Source: Opisthocomus hoazin
Lineage: Eukaryota; Chordata; Aves; Opisthocomiformes; Opisthocomidae
NCBI RefSeq assembly: GCF_030867145.1
Contig: NC_134417.1
Coordinates: 11,323,577-11,387,576 of the forward strand
Direction of reading: 5' to 3'
DNA: 64,000 bases
The notes below the pieces were generated by a model that made no database searches, was not told the DNA's origin, and saw only the letters and a list, made by a program, of their open reading frames with translations. Shown piece by piece: positions 39,822 through 51,330 of this stretch (position 1 is its first letter; every line of letters starts with the position of its first letter). The position numbers and the translations under genes are program-made.

Positions 39822-39846
39822 CAAAAAAAAAAAACCAAAAAAAAAA
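39822..39846 (+). repeat. A-rich simple repeat
   Basis: Two A runs (about 12 and 10 bases) separated by CC, lying between the two CpG-rich patches at the left edge of the DNER island. Confidence 0.8.
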
Positions 39847-40550
39847 CAACCCACAACATTCTTCACGTGACAATAATTAAATTTTATTATTACATTAAAC
39901 CCCAGTGTGACCAAGCCGGTCAGACAGACACCGCTCACTGCCTCTCGGTATTTTAGATCCTCCTCCCCGCCCCGAGCACCCCGACCTCCCGGCACCCAAG
40001 GCCGGTGCGGGAAGCACCCGAGCCGCGGGGCCCGCACCGCCGCCCGGAGGGAGTGACCGCTGGAGACAGCGTTCCACCACCGGCGACACGGCTCCGCGTC
40101 CCGGCAGCGTCCCTCCGCCTCAGACCCAGCCGGCGCTCCCCAACCGGCGGGGCCCGGCCGGCGCGGGATGGCCGCGGCGCCGCCACCCGCCGGGCAGCAG
40201 CTCCGCCCGCTCCGCGCCCGCCGCCTTCGGTGCGCTTCACGCCCGGGGCAGCGGCTGTCCCCTCGGCTCGGCGGCCAGCCCGAGGCGCGGCCCCGGTAAC
40301 GGCACCGACGGCCGCCGCGCGAGGAGCCGGCGGGAGGGAGCAGCCGCGCGCGTGGGGCGGGGGGGGAGCCGCGCGCCCGCCGGGGCGGACGGGCCGGCAC
40401 AGGGGCAGCGGGGCGGCGACGCCCGCAGCCGGGGCAGGGGAGGGGCGGCCGTGGGGAGCCCGCCGCGGCCCGAGCGCGGACACCCAAGGGCAGGGACGGG
40501 CACAAGGACGCGGGGCGGGCAGGAGGCGCCGAGGCGGGCGCGCCCCTTAC

Positions 40551-40814
40551 CTGGCAGGAGGCGCCGGTGACCCCCGCCGGGCAGGCGCAGCTGTAGGCGA
40601 CCGGCGCCTGGGGCGGGAGCAGCTGGAGGCGGCGGGGCGCGGCGAGGCCCCGCGCCGGCACCGGCGAGCAGGTGCCGTTGTTGCGGCAGGGCTGGCTGAG
40701 GCAGGGGTCCCGGCCGGGGGGCGCGGCGGTGGCCGGCCCGGGAAGGCAGGCGCGGCGCTGGGCCAAGGCGAGCAGCAGCAGCAGCAGGAGGAGGAGCGGG
40801 GCGGCTCGGGGCAT
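40551..40814 (-). CDS. DNER: DNER exon 1: signal peptide and first EGF-like domain
   Basis: The first coding exon of Delta/Notch-like EGF repeat-containing protein, a neuronal type I membrane protein and Notch ligand candidate. It has 88 codons. Residues 1-22 are a signal peptide with a leucine run at 7-15. A complete EGF module follows, with cysteines 38, 43, 49, 76, 78 and 87 (DPCLSQPCRNNGTC, then YSCACPAGVTGASC). The C3-C4 loop is unusually long and proline-rich, as in mammalian DNER. N46-G-T is a possible N-glycosylation sequon. The start was chosen for its Kozak context GCCGCCATGC and the hydrophobic leader immediately after it. Upstream in-frame codons are 5' UTR. The exon ends with codon CAG before donor GTAAGG (phase 0). 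Identity rests on the domain layout, resemblance to mammalian DNER and adjacency to TRIP12. The remaining EGF repeats, transmembrane segment and tail lie left of the window. Confidence 0.9.
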
Positions 40815-41340
40815 GGCGGCGGGGCGTCCGGCTGCGGCTGCCGCTCCTCTGCGGGCAGAGGGAAGGAAGGAGGGGATGGAGGCGGCGGCCGCCCGGCTCC
40901 TCCCGACCCCCGTTCCCTGGGCAACGCGCGGGCGGGGACTGGGCGGGGAGGAGCCGGCCGCCGCACCGCCCCGCGCCCGGCAGGGGGCAGCCGCCCGCGC
41001 TGAGGGCAGCGCCGCGCAGCCGGGCCGCGGGCGTGCGGGGCAGGCTGCAGAGGGCGGCGGGGCCGGCGTTCTCTCGTCCCCGCGGCCGAGGCTGAGCTCG
41101 GGTCGGAGCGGGCGCCAGAACGGCGGCCGGGCTGCGCGGAGCCGGGCGGGCGCGGGGACCGGCGGCGGGCACCCGGCACGCTGGTTTAGAACGGGAGCAA
41201 CGCGTTCGTAGAGCCGACGTGCCGGAGCCGCCGGTTCGCGCCCGGCCGTAGCGAGAGCTGCAGGACGAACGACCCGAGGGAGAAACCCCTCGGCCGGGAG
41301 CAGGCCCCACCGTTCCCTTCTTACGTACGGCTTCAGCAGT
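40815..41340 (-). promoter_or_regulatory. DNER: DNER 5' UTR and core promoter region
   Basis: GC-rich sequence upstream of the DNER start codon. A long open frame runs through it in the DNER frame, but only because stop codons are rare in such GC-rich DNA. It lacks its own leader and departs from DNER protein content, so it is best read as 5' UTR and promoter. Multiple GC boxes are present and no TATA box is seen. The limits are approximate. Confidence 0.7.
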
Positions 41341-44300
41341 GCTACCGGCCGAGAATTACTCTCAAGCTCTATCAAGACCAAAGCAGAGGCAGAGGAAAAG
41401 CATAAAAATGAATCCTGCCATTTCTCGCATTGCAGAAAAGCAAGGTGTTTTCACAACTGAGGTTATCTACAGCTGATTTTTTAAAAATCGGTTTGTATTT
41501 TGCTCGTCCTTGAGAGATTTTTTTTTACTGCCTCGGATTAGAACGAAGATACTGGGCCTTTAAATCAGTTAAGGGTCAGCAGAGAGAGAATCCGCGTTCT
41601 CTGGCCTTCTATTCGTTTGCTTCTGCAGAAATGAAGTATTTAAATCTCCCGTAACTAATGACTTCTCCCATCTCTGTCACAGCGTGCAGGAGGATTGCTG
41701 GCAGCAACACACTACAATTTTCATAAACCTTTGCGCTTCACGAACAGCTGAAGCCTGTATCACGGGCAGAAATAACTGGTGATGCGATTTCAGCTGAAAC
41801 TTGACCGGGGTTTCTAGCAGCTCGAGGGTGGCCCTGCCCTCACACCCAGGCTGCGGCCGATGGCCTCTGCCCCCCGTTCCACCCCGCGCTCCCCACACGC
41901 TGGCACGACCCCTTCCTCCAGACCGATCCCATTTACTGCCCCCAGCCCCCGATGCTGCTGCTTACTGCAGTCTATAGGCACCACTGTAATACAAATAAAA
42001 ACCAATCTTAGTGATATATATTTGAATTAAGTTGTTTGTTTATTTTACGGCTGTGTTTTCCTTAAGGTTACTTTTTCTACCAATATTTGTTCACCAGAGT
42101 CCCTCACATGCTGAGACAAAAAAAGCCTGCTGTACTTACCACACCAGTTCATCTTCTTTTCTTTACTGATCATTATCAAATGTGTATCTCAGGGTAAATC
42201 CAGGAACGCAGAGACATTCTTACAATTTGAAACTGAAATACTACTTACTGTTCTTTAAGCATGTGGTTTTTTTCCAACCAATTTTGCAACCGTACGAAAC
42301 ATGTTCCTACTAATTTGCTAAGCTTGTTCAGAAGAACGTCATGGAAAGCAATGCCAAAGGCCGTGCGCATGTCAGGTTATAATAACTGTTCGTTCCATTC
42401 CATTCACAAGATCTGTTGCCTTGTTCTACAGGAAAATAACTTGGTTTGACATGATTTGCTCTTGGTAAGTCCACAGAGGCTGCTACTTGTCTACTTGTTA
42501 TCTTCCAAGTGCTCTGAAATAACTTGTGTATATATCCCAGGCTGCTGTGGCGTTTGATGTGAAGCGGCTGGGCTGTAATTCTCTCTGTCCTCCTTCTCAA
42601 TAAAACGTTTATCCTTTCCCAATCTTCTAGGACGTCACCCTGCCAAGCAGGTTGTCAAAGACAGTTGTTAATAACTAGCTTCCGCTAGTTCTCTAAACAC
42701 CTTATGGAACCAGTCACCAGAACCAGACAATCTGAAGAGACGTTCTACCCTCTAACCCGACCCATCTTTCTTTCTGCTCAAGCTCTTCTCCTGGCTGATG
42801 CTAACTGTGCTGACCAGCTGACCGACCTTCATAACAAACCGGATGCCTGAACAGACTCGTTATGTAGTGCCCCTGTTTTCTAATTGTTCTTGGTATCCCC
42901 AAGGAGTCCAGTAATTCTGGTGGAATTCTGGTCTATGTCTGAGGCTTTTTAGTAGTAAGACAATAGAGATATGTATTGGAAAAGATGGTTTCAAGACTGA
43001 CGGCTAGATCGGATAATGAAGTCTGTTGATGTAGTAGCATGGTATTTGCAGAAGAGAACTTCAAAAATAAGCTAGACAACCAACACAACGCACAGAGCAG
43101 GACATAACACCGTGTTCCGAGTCAGATTGGACATAACTATACCACATGAGTTTCCTGAGCATTTTACAGAATATATAAGCAATGTTTGCATTACAATTGC
43201 CATTTTCATAAGGAAATATTTAACTGAACAACAAAAAATATTATGCTTACCTAATTAGCTAGTTATTTTCCAAAATGCTGTATCTTTTCATGTATTTTAA
43301 TGTTCCAATATGCATAGTTTAAGTAATTTTAGTCAGCTTTCCATAAACAAATAACTAATCTTGCTATTCAATAAGGATTCAAGCTGTCTGCCTCATTTAC
43401 ACTTGCTAGAATTTGAATTATTACCAGTCTAATAGCTTATTAGTGTGGCTTAGATAAGCTATACTACGGCTTAACTATTTATTTTGATGGAGAAGTACTC
43501 ATCCTCTAGTGGCTTAAAGGAGATTTTGCAGAGTTTTTTTTATCTGTTCTGATTAAATATTTAGTGAGGAACAAAAATCTCTGTGATTTCCTAAGAAGAA
43601 GTTACATACTTTAAATGTCCCCCATAACAACAATGATCTTTTTTCTAAATATGAATGAACTCTTTTAAAACCACCTACTATTAGTTGCACTTTTCTTTAC
43701 TAATATAGCAGCTAATTTAGATGAAGCAGTTACTGTGTTGAGCCTTTTCTGAACAGTGTCTGGACTGTGATTCTTTTCTGTTTTGTGTTTTGGGTCAGGC
43801 TGCAATCATGTCTTTATGACACGGATTTGCACAGTGCAGAACTGACATTTTCCTCATCTCTCCCTCAGCTTGTGCCTGCTTTAAAGCATCTCAGGCGTTT
43901 CACTTCCAATCTACCAAAAGGTCTGGGGTTTTAATTTGATTTGAGAAATCTCAGAAGCGTCCCACTCATTCAACTGGAGTCAGATTCCTGAAATTGCCCA
44001 TCGTATTCCCAATCCCATATCCAACAGCTGCCCCAATTAAAGCTAAATCCTTTTGAAAATTATTGCCGCAATCCCTGAAACTATTACTGTTTGTTTAACG
44101 TTGTGTTTACTAGGGCTTAAAATGCATTTATTCAAAATGTTTTCTACATATATTTAACTTTTTTCCCCTGAGCACATAGTTTCTGTTCCAGCAAATTCTA
44201 TAACTGTTTGAATGATCCACACCTCAATTTATCAAAATATTGAAGTACGCATTTAAACATGTACGCAGCCCACGGAATTCGGTAAGTATATTCACCTCAG

Positions 44301-45033
44301 AAGTTGCATGCTCGGGGGCTTCACTGGAACTTGTTTTGGCTGACAGTCATGGGTTTGCGAGGGAAGCTTTTGGCTACGGGAGAAGGTTAGTTTAAGGCTC
44401 TGAACAGAGACTAACTTTTAAAAAATATATGGTTCACTGCTATAGGTGGATGAGTGGGAAATGCTGCTTTATTTTCATACACACATGAATGATCGCTGGT
44501 TTTCTTTCATCTTGATGCAGACTGGCAAAGACCCTGCTCCCTGACAATGTGTATGGTTTTATCTGCTTTCCTGCCCAGCTCTTGCATTTAATTTTCTTTT
44601 TCTCCACTTTATTAAGCTGTTTGAAGTTGCATATTTTCTTCTTTTTGTTTGCTAACTTTGATATAGGAAACTGGCAATAATCGTGCCGATTTGTTTACCG
44701 CTGCCAACAGTGAAAGTATACGTTGTTATTTAATGTCTGCTGTTCAGGGGATCTGCAGTACAAATAGAGAGGTGTAGGTACAACCAGTACAAGAGAGAGC
44801 TGCCAGCCCAACAGAAACATTCTTCATTGTGGGAATCATAAATCATGTTCTAAGACAAAATCCATACAGCAGAAGTTAAAGTCTTATACTGGGGAGCACG
44901 AAACCACTGTGCTGTGAAAACCCATGATGCCAGTTCTATCGGTGGCAGACAGACAGTTCAGGAGTGGCAATATTTCCCACATCATCCATCATCACCTATT
45001 GGTTTGGCTCACAGGACTTTTATCATCCAATTT

Positions 45034-45051
45034 TATATATATATATATATT
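45034..45051. repeat. (TA)9 microsatellite
   Basis: Nine TA units, followed by an AT/T-rich stretch. A simple dinucleotide repeat. Confidence 0.9.
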
Positions 45052-46295
45052 TATTTTTTTTTCAGAACAATGAACTAGAATTAATCCATACCTCTACACA
45101 GTATAGGTGTTTCAGAAGCAAAATGACTGTCAGCTGTGGAAGAAAGTTCTTTCTCTAGAAGTTGCCAGAAAAATTGTCTCAATAGCTACTGCACCTTTCG
45201 CCAAAAAGCTGTACGCATACTTTGAAAATAGACACATTTGCAGCAAAGATGTGCTTTTTATACTCTTCTAATGTTTTTTATCACCATGCTGTATGACACT
45301 ACAGTTACTGTACTTCATGAAATGAGAAATTCATCTTATAGAAAGACTGATCTGGATCCACCTTTAAGCAAATAAAAGTACACCAAGTAAAATCTGGCAT
45401 ATTTATACCAAGTTTGAATCAACTTCTAAGGAGCTTGTTTGAAAAGTCTCTCAGAAAGTAACAGCGCAAAACAAATGTTGAAACTAAAACAGCTGTAGCT
45501 TAAGGTGTTTAAATCCTATGATGTAAATACAATAAAATAATTAAGAAAGAATGTATAGGTTTTGCTAGTTAAAGTCTTCCACTCCATTCTTAAGCCATGA
45601 CTGAGGCTTTCAAATAATGGCCTGACGTGACTACAACTTCAATAGAAATAAAAAAAAAATTTATAATGTGTCATTCATACAGACAGCAATTTTTAGTCAA
45701 AGCAACAGAGCAAGTGCAAAGCATATAATCTTAAATATTGTGTCAGAATCATCTTAAATCTTAGAATTTACATAGATGTTTCAGCAATGCAAATGATGTG
45801 CTTAATATGACAAAACAAGTATCAGAACAAGTATTTGACCATTAGAACTTGAGGGAAGTATTATATCTGAAGAAGAGCTATTTTTATATCCACTAAGTAA
45901 ATGGCTTTATTTCTACCAATTTCAAGGTGCGTATGGCAGAGGACATGACGTCTATATTCTGGTTAACTGGAAAACATTACACATGAGAAGCTGTACAGAG
46001 GAGAAAAGAAGGATAAATAAAATATCAATAGACATTTTACCTGAAGGGAAAAAAACAAAAAGGGCACAAGTCATAAGGTAACCTAGCGAGAGGTTTTTGA
46101 GCCTTAATGTTTCTTTCTGTTATTCTCCCTGAGTGGTAAACAAAAAGGTGAGGCTTTTGTTTGGTTTGTGGTCACAAAAGGGCCAGCACTTGTGATTCTC
46201 AAAGCAGCAGCCAGCAGTAAAAATTTCATAAAGAACTGCTTTTATTATTTCAATTTCAACATAAAATTTCACAGCAAATACAAAACTGAATTTAT

Positions 46296-46310
46296 GGGGG
46301 GGGGGGGGGG
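46296..46310 (+). repeat. G15 homopolymer
   Basis: Fifteen consecutive G residues in an AT-rich intergenic setting. Such runs can form quadruplexes and are also prone to length error in assemblies. Confidence 0.9.
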
Positions 46311-46551
46311 AGTCCTTCATGCTATTATTCTTTTAAGCCTTCTTTTTCAGGTATTCATTTCTTTTGAAGTTTTTCAGTTTATTATTGCTCAGTAATATCA
46401 CCCTCACTAGATTCAAAATGATTGACAGATAAATGTCGCCTTTTTTCTACCCGCATTCTCTTAAACGTCATTTATAAGTAGTAGATTATGGCTCAGTCCG
46501 AGCGTGTCTTTTCAATTTCATTCTCTCCCTAAGCATTTCTTTCAAATAAGA

Positions 46552-46941
46552 GATCATAGAATCATAGAATGGTTTGGGCTGGAAGGGACCTTTAGAGGTC
46601 ATCTAGTCCAACCCCCGTGCAGTGAGCAGGGACACCTTCAACTGGATCAGGTTGCTCAGAGCCCCGTCCAACCTGACCCTGAATATTTCCAGGGATGGGG
46701 CATCCACAGCTTCTCTGAGCAAGCTGTTCCAGTTTTTCACCTGTGTCACTGTAAAAAGTTTCTTCCTTATATTCAGTCTAAATCTACCCTCTTTCAGTTT
46801 AAAACCATTACCCCTTGTCCTATTGCAACAGGCCCTGCTAAAAAGTTTGTCCCCATCTTCCTTATAAGCTGCCTTCAAGTACTGAAAGGCTGCCATAAGG
46901 TCTCCCCACAGCCTTCTTTTCTCCAGGCTGAACAACCCCAA
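46552..46941 (-). mobile_element. CR1 LINE, 5'-truncated, with ORF2 remnant
   Basis: Minus-oriented CR1. The plus strand begins with GATCATAGAATCATAGAATG, then GGAAGGGACCTTTAGAGGTC. The minus frame, read leftward from 46941, still gives the ORF2 C-terminus: [21 protein letters not shown], then KLKEGRFRLNIRKKLF and RVRLDGALSNL. The copy ends at the CTCCAGGCTGAACAACCCCA block. The 3' UTR type matches the copies at 16.6 and 56.3 kb, so these three belong to one subfamily group. Confidence 0.94.
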
Positions 46942-47344
46942 ACCAGATCATTAGAACAGCTGAAAATTAAAGACTACTTCATCATGAAGAAGGACTGACA
47001 AGCTTTGCACTGGTTCAGCTGCCTCTGGAATAGCAATCAGAAGTGGTTTCTCTCTGTGAACAGGCTCGGCGCAAGATCAGACTGTTGTCCCAAAAGTGGG
47101 ATCATTTACCCGGTGTGCAGTATGCCAATCTACACACAGAGCAGAGGTATTGTCTTTATTGCATATTTGGGCAGATACGGGTGCTAGGTGATAATTCCAC
47201 AAAGATGTACACATATATTTTAGTAAATGTGGACCCACAAAATACATTGACTCCTCTATAGGTTGAATCTTCAGGCTCCCAGTTAACATATTCAGTGCTG
47301 ATCATGACTCGCCACCTCCTCACCGCCCTCCACGCAGCTGGGGA

Positions 47345-47470
47345 AGTGATGTTATCCCAGTTTTACAGCTCAAGCCGCAGCCCAGATCCTAAACTATGTA
47401 GACACCTAACCAACAAGCTGGACTCTTGCCTAACATCCTACAGGAAGCCAGTGGTAAATAGAAAACTCAT
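47345..47470 (+). mobile_element. MIR-like (CORE-SINE) fossil
   Basis: The block TTATCCCAGTTTTACAGCTC resembles the MIR core TTATCCCCATTTTACAGATG. It is followed, after a divergent stretch, by CTTGCCTAACATCCTACAGG and AAGCCAGTGGTAAA, resembling CTTGCCCAAGGTCACACAGC and AAGTCAGTGGCAAA. The order and spacing are roughly right for an old plus-oriented copy. Divergence is high and a profile search would decide. Confidence 0.45.
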
Positions 47471-50400
47471 CCTATAGCTCTGAACTACTGAATTACACAA
47501 TGATAGAGCTTGCTATAAAAAACAATCATGGTCTAAATTCTGTAAAAAATAAGCGTCATATATGCACTATTTATAGGAAAACAATGAAGCCAGTATGACA
47601 AGCACTGAAAGAGGGGCACTGTGCAATATGTATTGTTAACATCAAGTTACGGAAAAAGAGGCTCGACAGATTCAAGGTATCGATGCCATTTGCAGAGGGA
47701 GTGGATGTGTACTGGCATTCCATGTAGTCCATGGTCAGAGTCAATGACAGCCTGTTCTATGTCGTATCCACTGTTCCTCAAATCCTTTTGAAAACAGAAT
47801 AGTAATATTTTAAGACAGTTCTGGGGCAATTTTCATTGGGTCTCCCACACAAAAAACCTCTCTCATTTATTTTATGTCAAGACTAGAAACACCCATAAAT
47901 TACAGTATCCAGTCTTTGAAGACTGCAAGTGATGAAGACTCTAGGTATATTTTTCTCAAGAATTTAAATCATATTTATAATCTGAATTAATCTAGTGTCA
48001 TCAGTCACCCATTGGATCTAGTCTTACTCTTCTCTTTACTGACTAAGGAGCTACATGCTATCAGAGGCATTTACGTAGCATTTTTATTTCTGTAGGCGAT
48101 TCTGCGCTAAGACCAAGCCATTTGTCAACATGCTTTTAGATGAACAGAGCATTTTCTTTCACTGTATTTCTTAAGACTAATGTGCTGTAGCTCACGTGGA
48201 CATTCCATGGCAATAAAAGTTGAATACTCACCTTTTATCCTTGTATAATCACTGCAAATACATTTTCTTCATGCAGTTATCTCCTATTAGCAATTACTGG
48301 TTTCTGAGGAAACAGGCAATACGTTTAGCTTACTGTGGGCCTGTAGAAACTTCGTAGGGAATACACCAAAATTACACAGGCTTTCCTTACACCATAAAAG
48401 CCTTCAGAAATAAATAAATGCCAGACTGTGTAAATGTCACATGCACACAAGTTACAATAAACAAATATAATACCTGATGTGAAATGTATTACTAATGCAA
48501 ATATAAGTAAAGATTCCTAACTGCTTTCAGTAATGGTAGCAGGCTAAGTACTGTCTGGTAGGTGTTCACGAGGTCAGCTGCGGTATTACGCAAACATGGC
48601 TGTGTCACTTGAGCCCTGAATGTCTTCTGGGACTCGGGAACACAAAATATAGACATCCTTAATCTGTGCCTTAGTACTAGGATGACTCAGTCTTTGAGAT
48701 CATCAGACAGAAAGTGATTTAGGACGTATCATACCTCAACTCAAAATCTTAGGGAGTGACTGGAATATGCCAACCTGGCTTTTATCAGGCTGGCAGATCC
48801 TATATAACACACCAGAGTGGGTGGAATTACTCCCTTTACTTTCAGTTCTGGGTGAATAAATTTTATATTAGTATTTTATGTTTCTGAAATTACTACAAAA
48901 ATTTCAGAAATCTACAGTACTAAAAACATTAGATAGCTTACTTTCATCTTTACGGCTACATACCAGCCACTTTTGTATTAATACAGCAGGGACAACTCTT
49001 CATACTATCCTGCTGTCTACAATAAAGACAGCGCAACAGCAGATTCTTCATTTTTTCTTAACGTCTTCTTGCTTAGCTCCATAAGTGGCTATAAAGTTCA
49101 TGTTCTTACATGGTTTGACGACTCAATAATTCAAAATAGGAAATGCAGAATCATTCATTTATATTCCACATTCAGCTTTGCCTCTTTTTTCTTTTTTTGA
49201 TTTAAAGTGTTTGTGTGTCTATTAACTACAAGGAAAGCAAGGATGCTTACAGGATTCTCCAGAGTAGAAAGGCATATACTGAAGTCCCTAGCGCATGGGT
49301 TTTTGTTCAAGTAATGAGAAATCTAAGTAATAAAAACTTGGCATGCTATCTCAAAGATCTATGTCTAGTTATCTCAGCATCTAGTGCACACACTTTTGGT
49401 GTGTGCTACAGTGCTACAAACGACGTTTGTCAGGCAGGCAGGCATTTTTGCATTAGGTTGTACCTCTGTAAATGAAGCGTTTGCTCTTGGGAGGGCGGAC
49501 GGCTGGTTTTGCAGAAGACAGTGTCAAGGTGTTGATCACTTTAAAGCAAACTGTTCCTTTTCTCAGCAGTTATACATTCTGGAAAAGAAATGGCGTAACG
49601 AAAAAAACAGAGGAGCAGAGTTGCTGATATTAGCAAGTTTACTAAAGATTTTTAAATAAAGATACATAAACTGTAAACTTGAAAACCAAAGTGCTATGTC
49701 TTTGATTGCATACAGAGCAAGAGATAACTCCCCTGGTGTCCACTGTCACGTGAATTTTTTCTACTCTCTGTAGTCAAAAAGGCAAGATATTAAGTATTTC
49801 TTATTACAAGAAAAAGTGTATGGCAGAAACAATCTGTGTCATCCATTTGACAGCTTCAGCTCCATGCACGCAGCTCAGTCTCTCTGGCAAATGCCCCGTT
49901 GTTCAGAAAGGCAGCAGTACAGCGCATGTCCACGCTGCACACCACCTGGCACCAAAGAGAAAATGTCTAATGCTTGTGGCTCTGAAGGGGAAAGTCATAC
50001 ATTTAAACAAAGCTCCCAAAAACGATAAAGGAGGCAAGCTCCACAGAAGAGTGCTTAACTTGAATTTGCCAGTACATTTCATAAATGGCCTTGACCAGGT
50101 CAGAAGACTACATTGCACGGAGAGTAATTTTACTACAAAACCTGAAAGGTGCAGATTTGCCCTTTGCAAAGCTGTTTTACTGATACTGTGTAATACAAAG
50201 TGAATATAGTCCAGATTTCTTAACACTTTTTAAAACTATATGAAGATAACGAAGTATAAAAGATGTTATTACATAGCACTATATATTATTCTGATCTTCG
50301 CATTGATTCAGGTGTGAACAGGTGCATTTTCACAGTTCAGAATCAAAAAGGAAGGCCTCCTAAAAGAAACAACAGAAAGAGCCATAATATCTTTGATAAG

Positions 50401-51289
50401 ACTACTTACATTGACAACTAACTAACTGGAATTGCCTTACTCCATGTGAGAGTTCTTAAAAAGCTAGAATTATTACTATTACATTAATTTGCTTCCCTTA
50501 GATAACAATCATATTAAAGTTTAATAGTTTTTTTTTTTTTTCTTTCCTCACAAAAGATCCAAAGGAAAATCCCTGGCAACTGGTAATTTTTTTGCTCCTG
50601 TTTCCAGACTGGGCAACAGTTCTGAGATACTCTATCTGCAACCAGGTTCTGCTTGATGCTGTACATAGAAAGGACAAACCACTATAAAAAGCTTACCACG
50701 AAAGCACAAGAGAGGGCAAAGCCAGGCGCTACAGGAAGACAACACAGCACGAAGGACGCAAGGAGACAATATCGACCACCACAACAAGCCACAAGCATAG
50801 GCAGCAGTTGTCACTTATCATGGCCATTTTTGGGGTAAACAGTATGGCAAAGAAGCTTTTTAAAGATTAATTTTAAGGTGTCTGAGGTAACCTAAGAATA
50901 CATACAGGTGTGAGATGAAGAACAGGAGAGGGAACAAAGGAGGTTTTTTGAGCATCAAAAGACAAGAACGTTATATTTAACGTGGTGGAAAAAAGGGAGC
51001 TAAGAGACACACACGGCGAGAAGAGATGGTTGACACAAGCAAAGCAACAGACTAAAAGTGGCCTGCATAGCTGTCCCTGGATTGGGAAGAAGCAAAGCAA
51101 AGTTGTCTTTACTAGTAAAAAAATGAAAAACTAAATAAAATTGCCAGTTATGTAATGGATATGAAATATCTGTTGAAAGATGCATGTGGATAGGAGCAGA
51201 CTTGTTAAGCAGCAGGCATCAGCACATTCAGATCCAGTATGGATGCAAGAATCTGTGAGGTCAGACTGGCAGGAAGGATGGTTGTATTA

Positions 51290-51330
51290 AAAAAAAAAAA
51301 AAAAAGGAAAAAGAAGAAAAAGGTGAAGCT
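51290..51330 (+). repeat. A-rich tract
   Basis: A run of about 17 A followed by GGAAAAAGAAGAAAAAGG. Low-complexity purine sequence. Confidence 0.85.

Larger units (their letters stand above)
1..40550 (-). other. DNER: DNER intron 1 (partial, open at left edge)
   Basis: This is the first intron of DNER, read right to left. Its donor is GTAAGG at 40545-40550, directly after the exon 1 codon CAG. No acceptor followed by a second EGF-coding exon is recognisable, so the intron is at least 40.5 kb and its acceptor lies outside the window. DNER is a very large gene in human, with long 5' introns, which fits. The sequence is about 35-40 percent GC by eye, with no coding sequence other than CR1 LINE fragments. 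Short open frames here show no family signature and no exon pair in a shared frame. Repeats and possible regulatory segments inside it are listed separately. Confidence 0.85.
39650..41340. promoter_or_regulatory. DNER: CpG island covering DNER exon 1, promoter and start of intron 1
   Basis: An abrupt switch from AT-rich sequence to very GC-rich, CpG-dense DNA with many GGGCGG-type Sp1 boxes. The core is about 39950-41340. A smaller CpG-rich patch at 39650-39760 is separated from it by an AT-rich gap containing two A runs. The DNER start codon sits at 40812-40814, so the promoter and 5' UTR should lie at about 40815-41340 on the minus strand. No TATA box is evident, as is common for island promoters. 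The right edge contains TTACGTA, similar to a CRE half-site. The exact transcription start cannot be read from sequence. Confidence 0.85.
41341..46551. other. Intergenic sequence upstream of DNER
   Basis: Five kilobases with no recognisable gene. The first 700 bases remain moderately GC-rich (41.8-41.97 kb), perhaps a promoter shoulder. The 43.19-44.76 kb part is repeat-free and rich in homeodomain-type TAATTA/TTAAT cores, discussed as a possible enhancer. A (TA)n microsatellite lies at 45034-45051. Open frames are short and lack domains. Confidence 0.55.

Noticed and set aside
1..40550. A second DNER exon (EGF-coding, Cys-rich)
   Set aside because: I looked for a cysteine-spaced minus-strand frame with an acceptor and found none. 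Exon 2 is taken to lie outside the window.
40005..41211. Long plus-strand open frames of 332 and 179 codons, and further minus-strand frames of 357, 210 and 176 codons
   Set aside because: Gly/Ala/Arg/Pro-rich shadows produced by extreme GC content around DNER exon 1, with no domain and no plausible gene structure.
39588..41381. A 597-codon minus-strand open frame spanning the CpG island
   Set aside because: It contains the DNER exon 1 frame, but the rest is read-through of GC-rich 5' UTR, the splice donor and intron. The true start is at 40812-40814 and the exon ends at 40551.
46504..46998. A 164-codon plus-strand open frame
   Set aside because: It is mostly the antisense reading of a CR1 element.
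49820..50203. Overlapping open frames of 127 and 107 codons on opposite strands
   Set aside because: Neither has a domain, and mutual overlap on opposite strands is expected by chance at this length.
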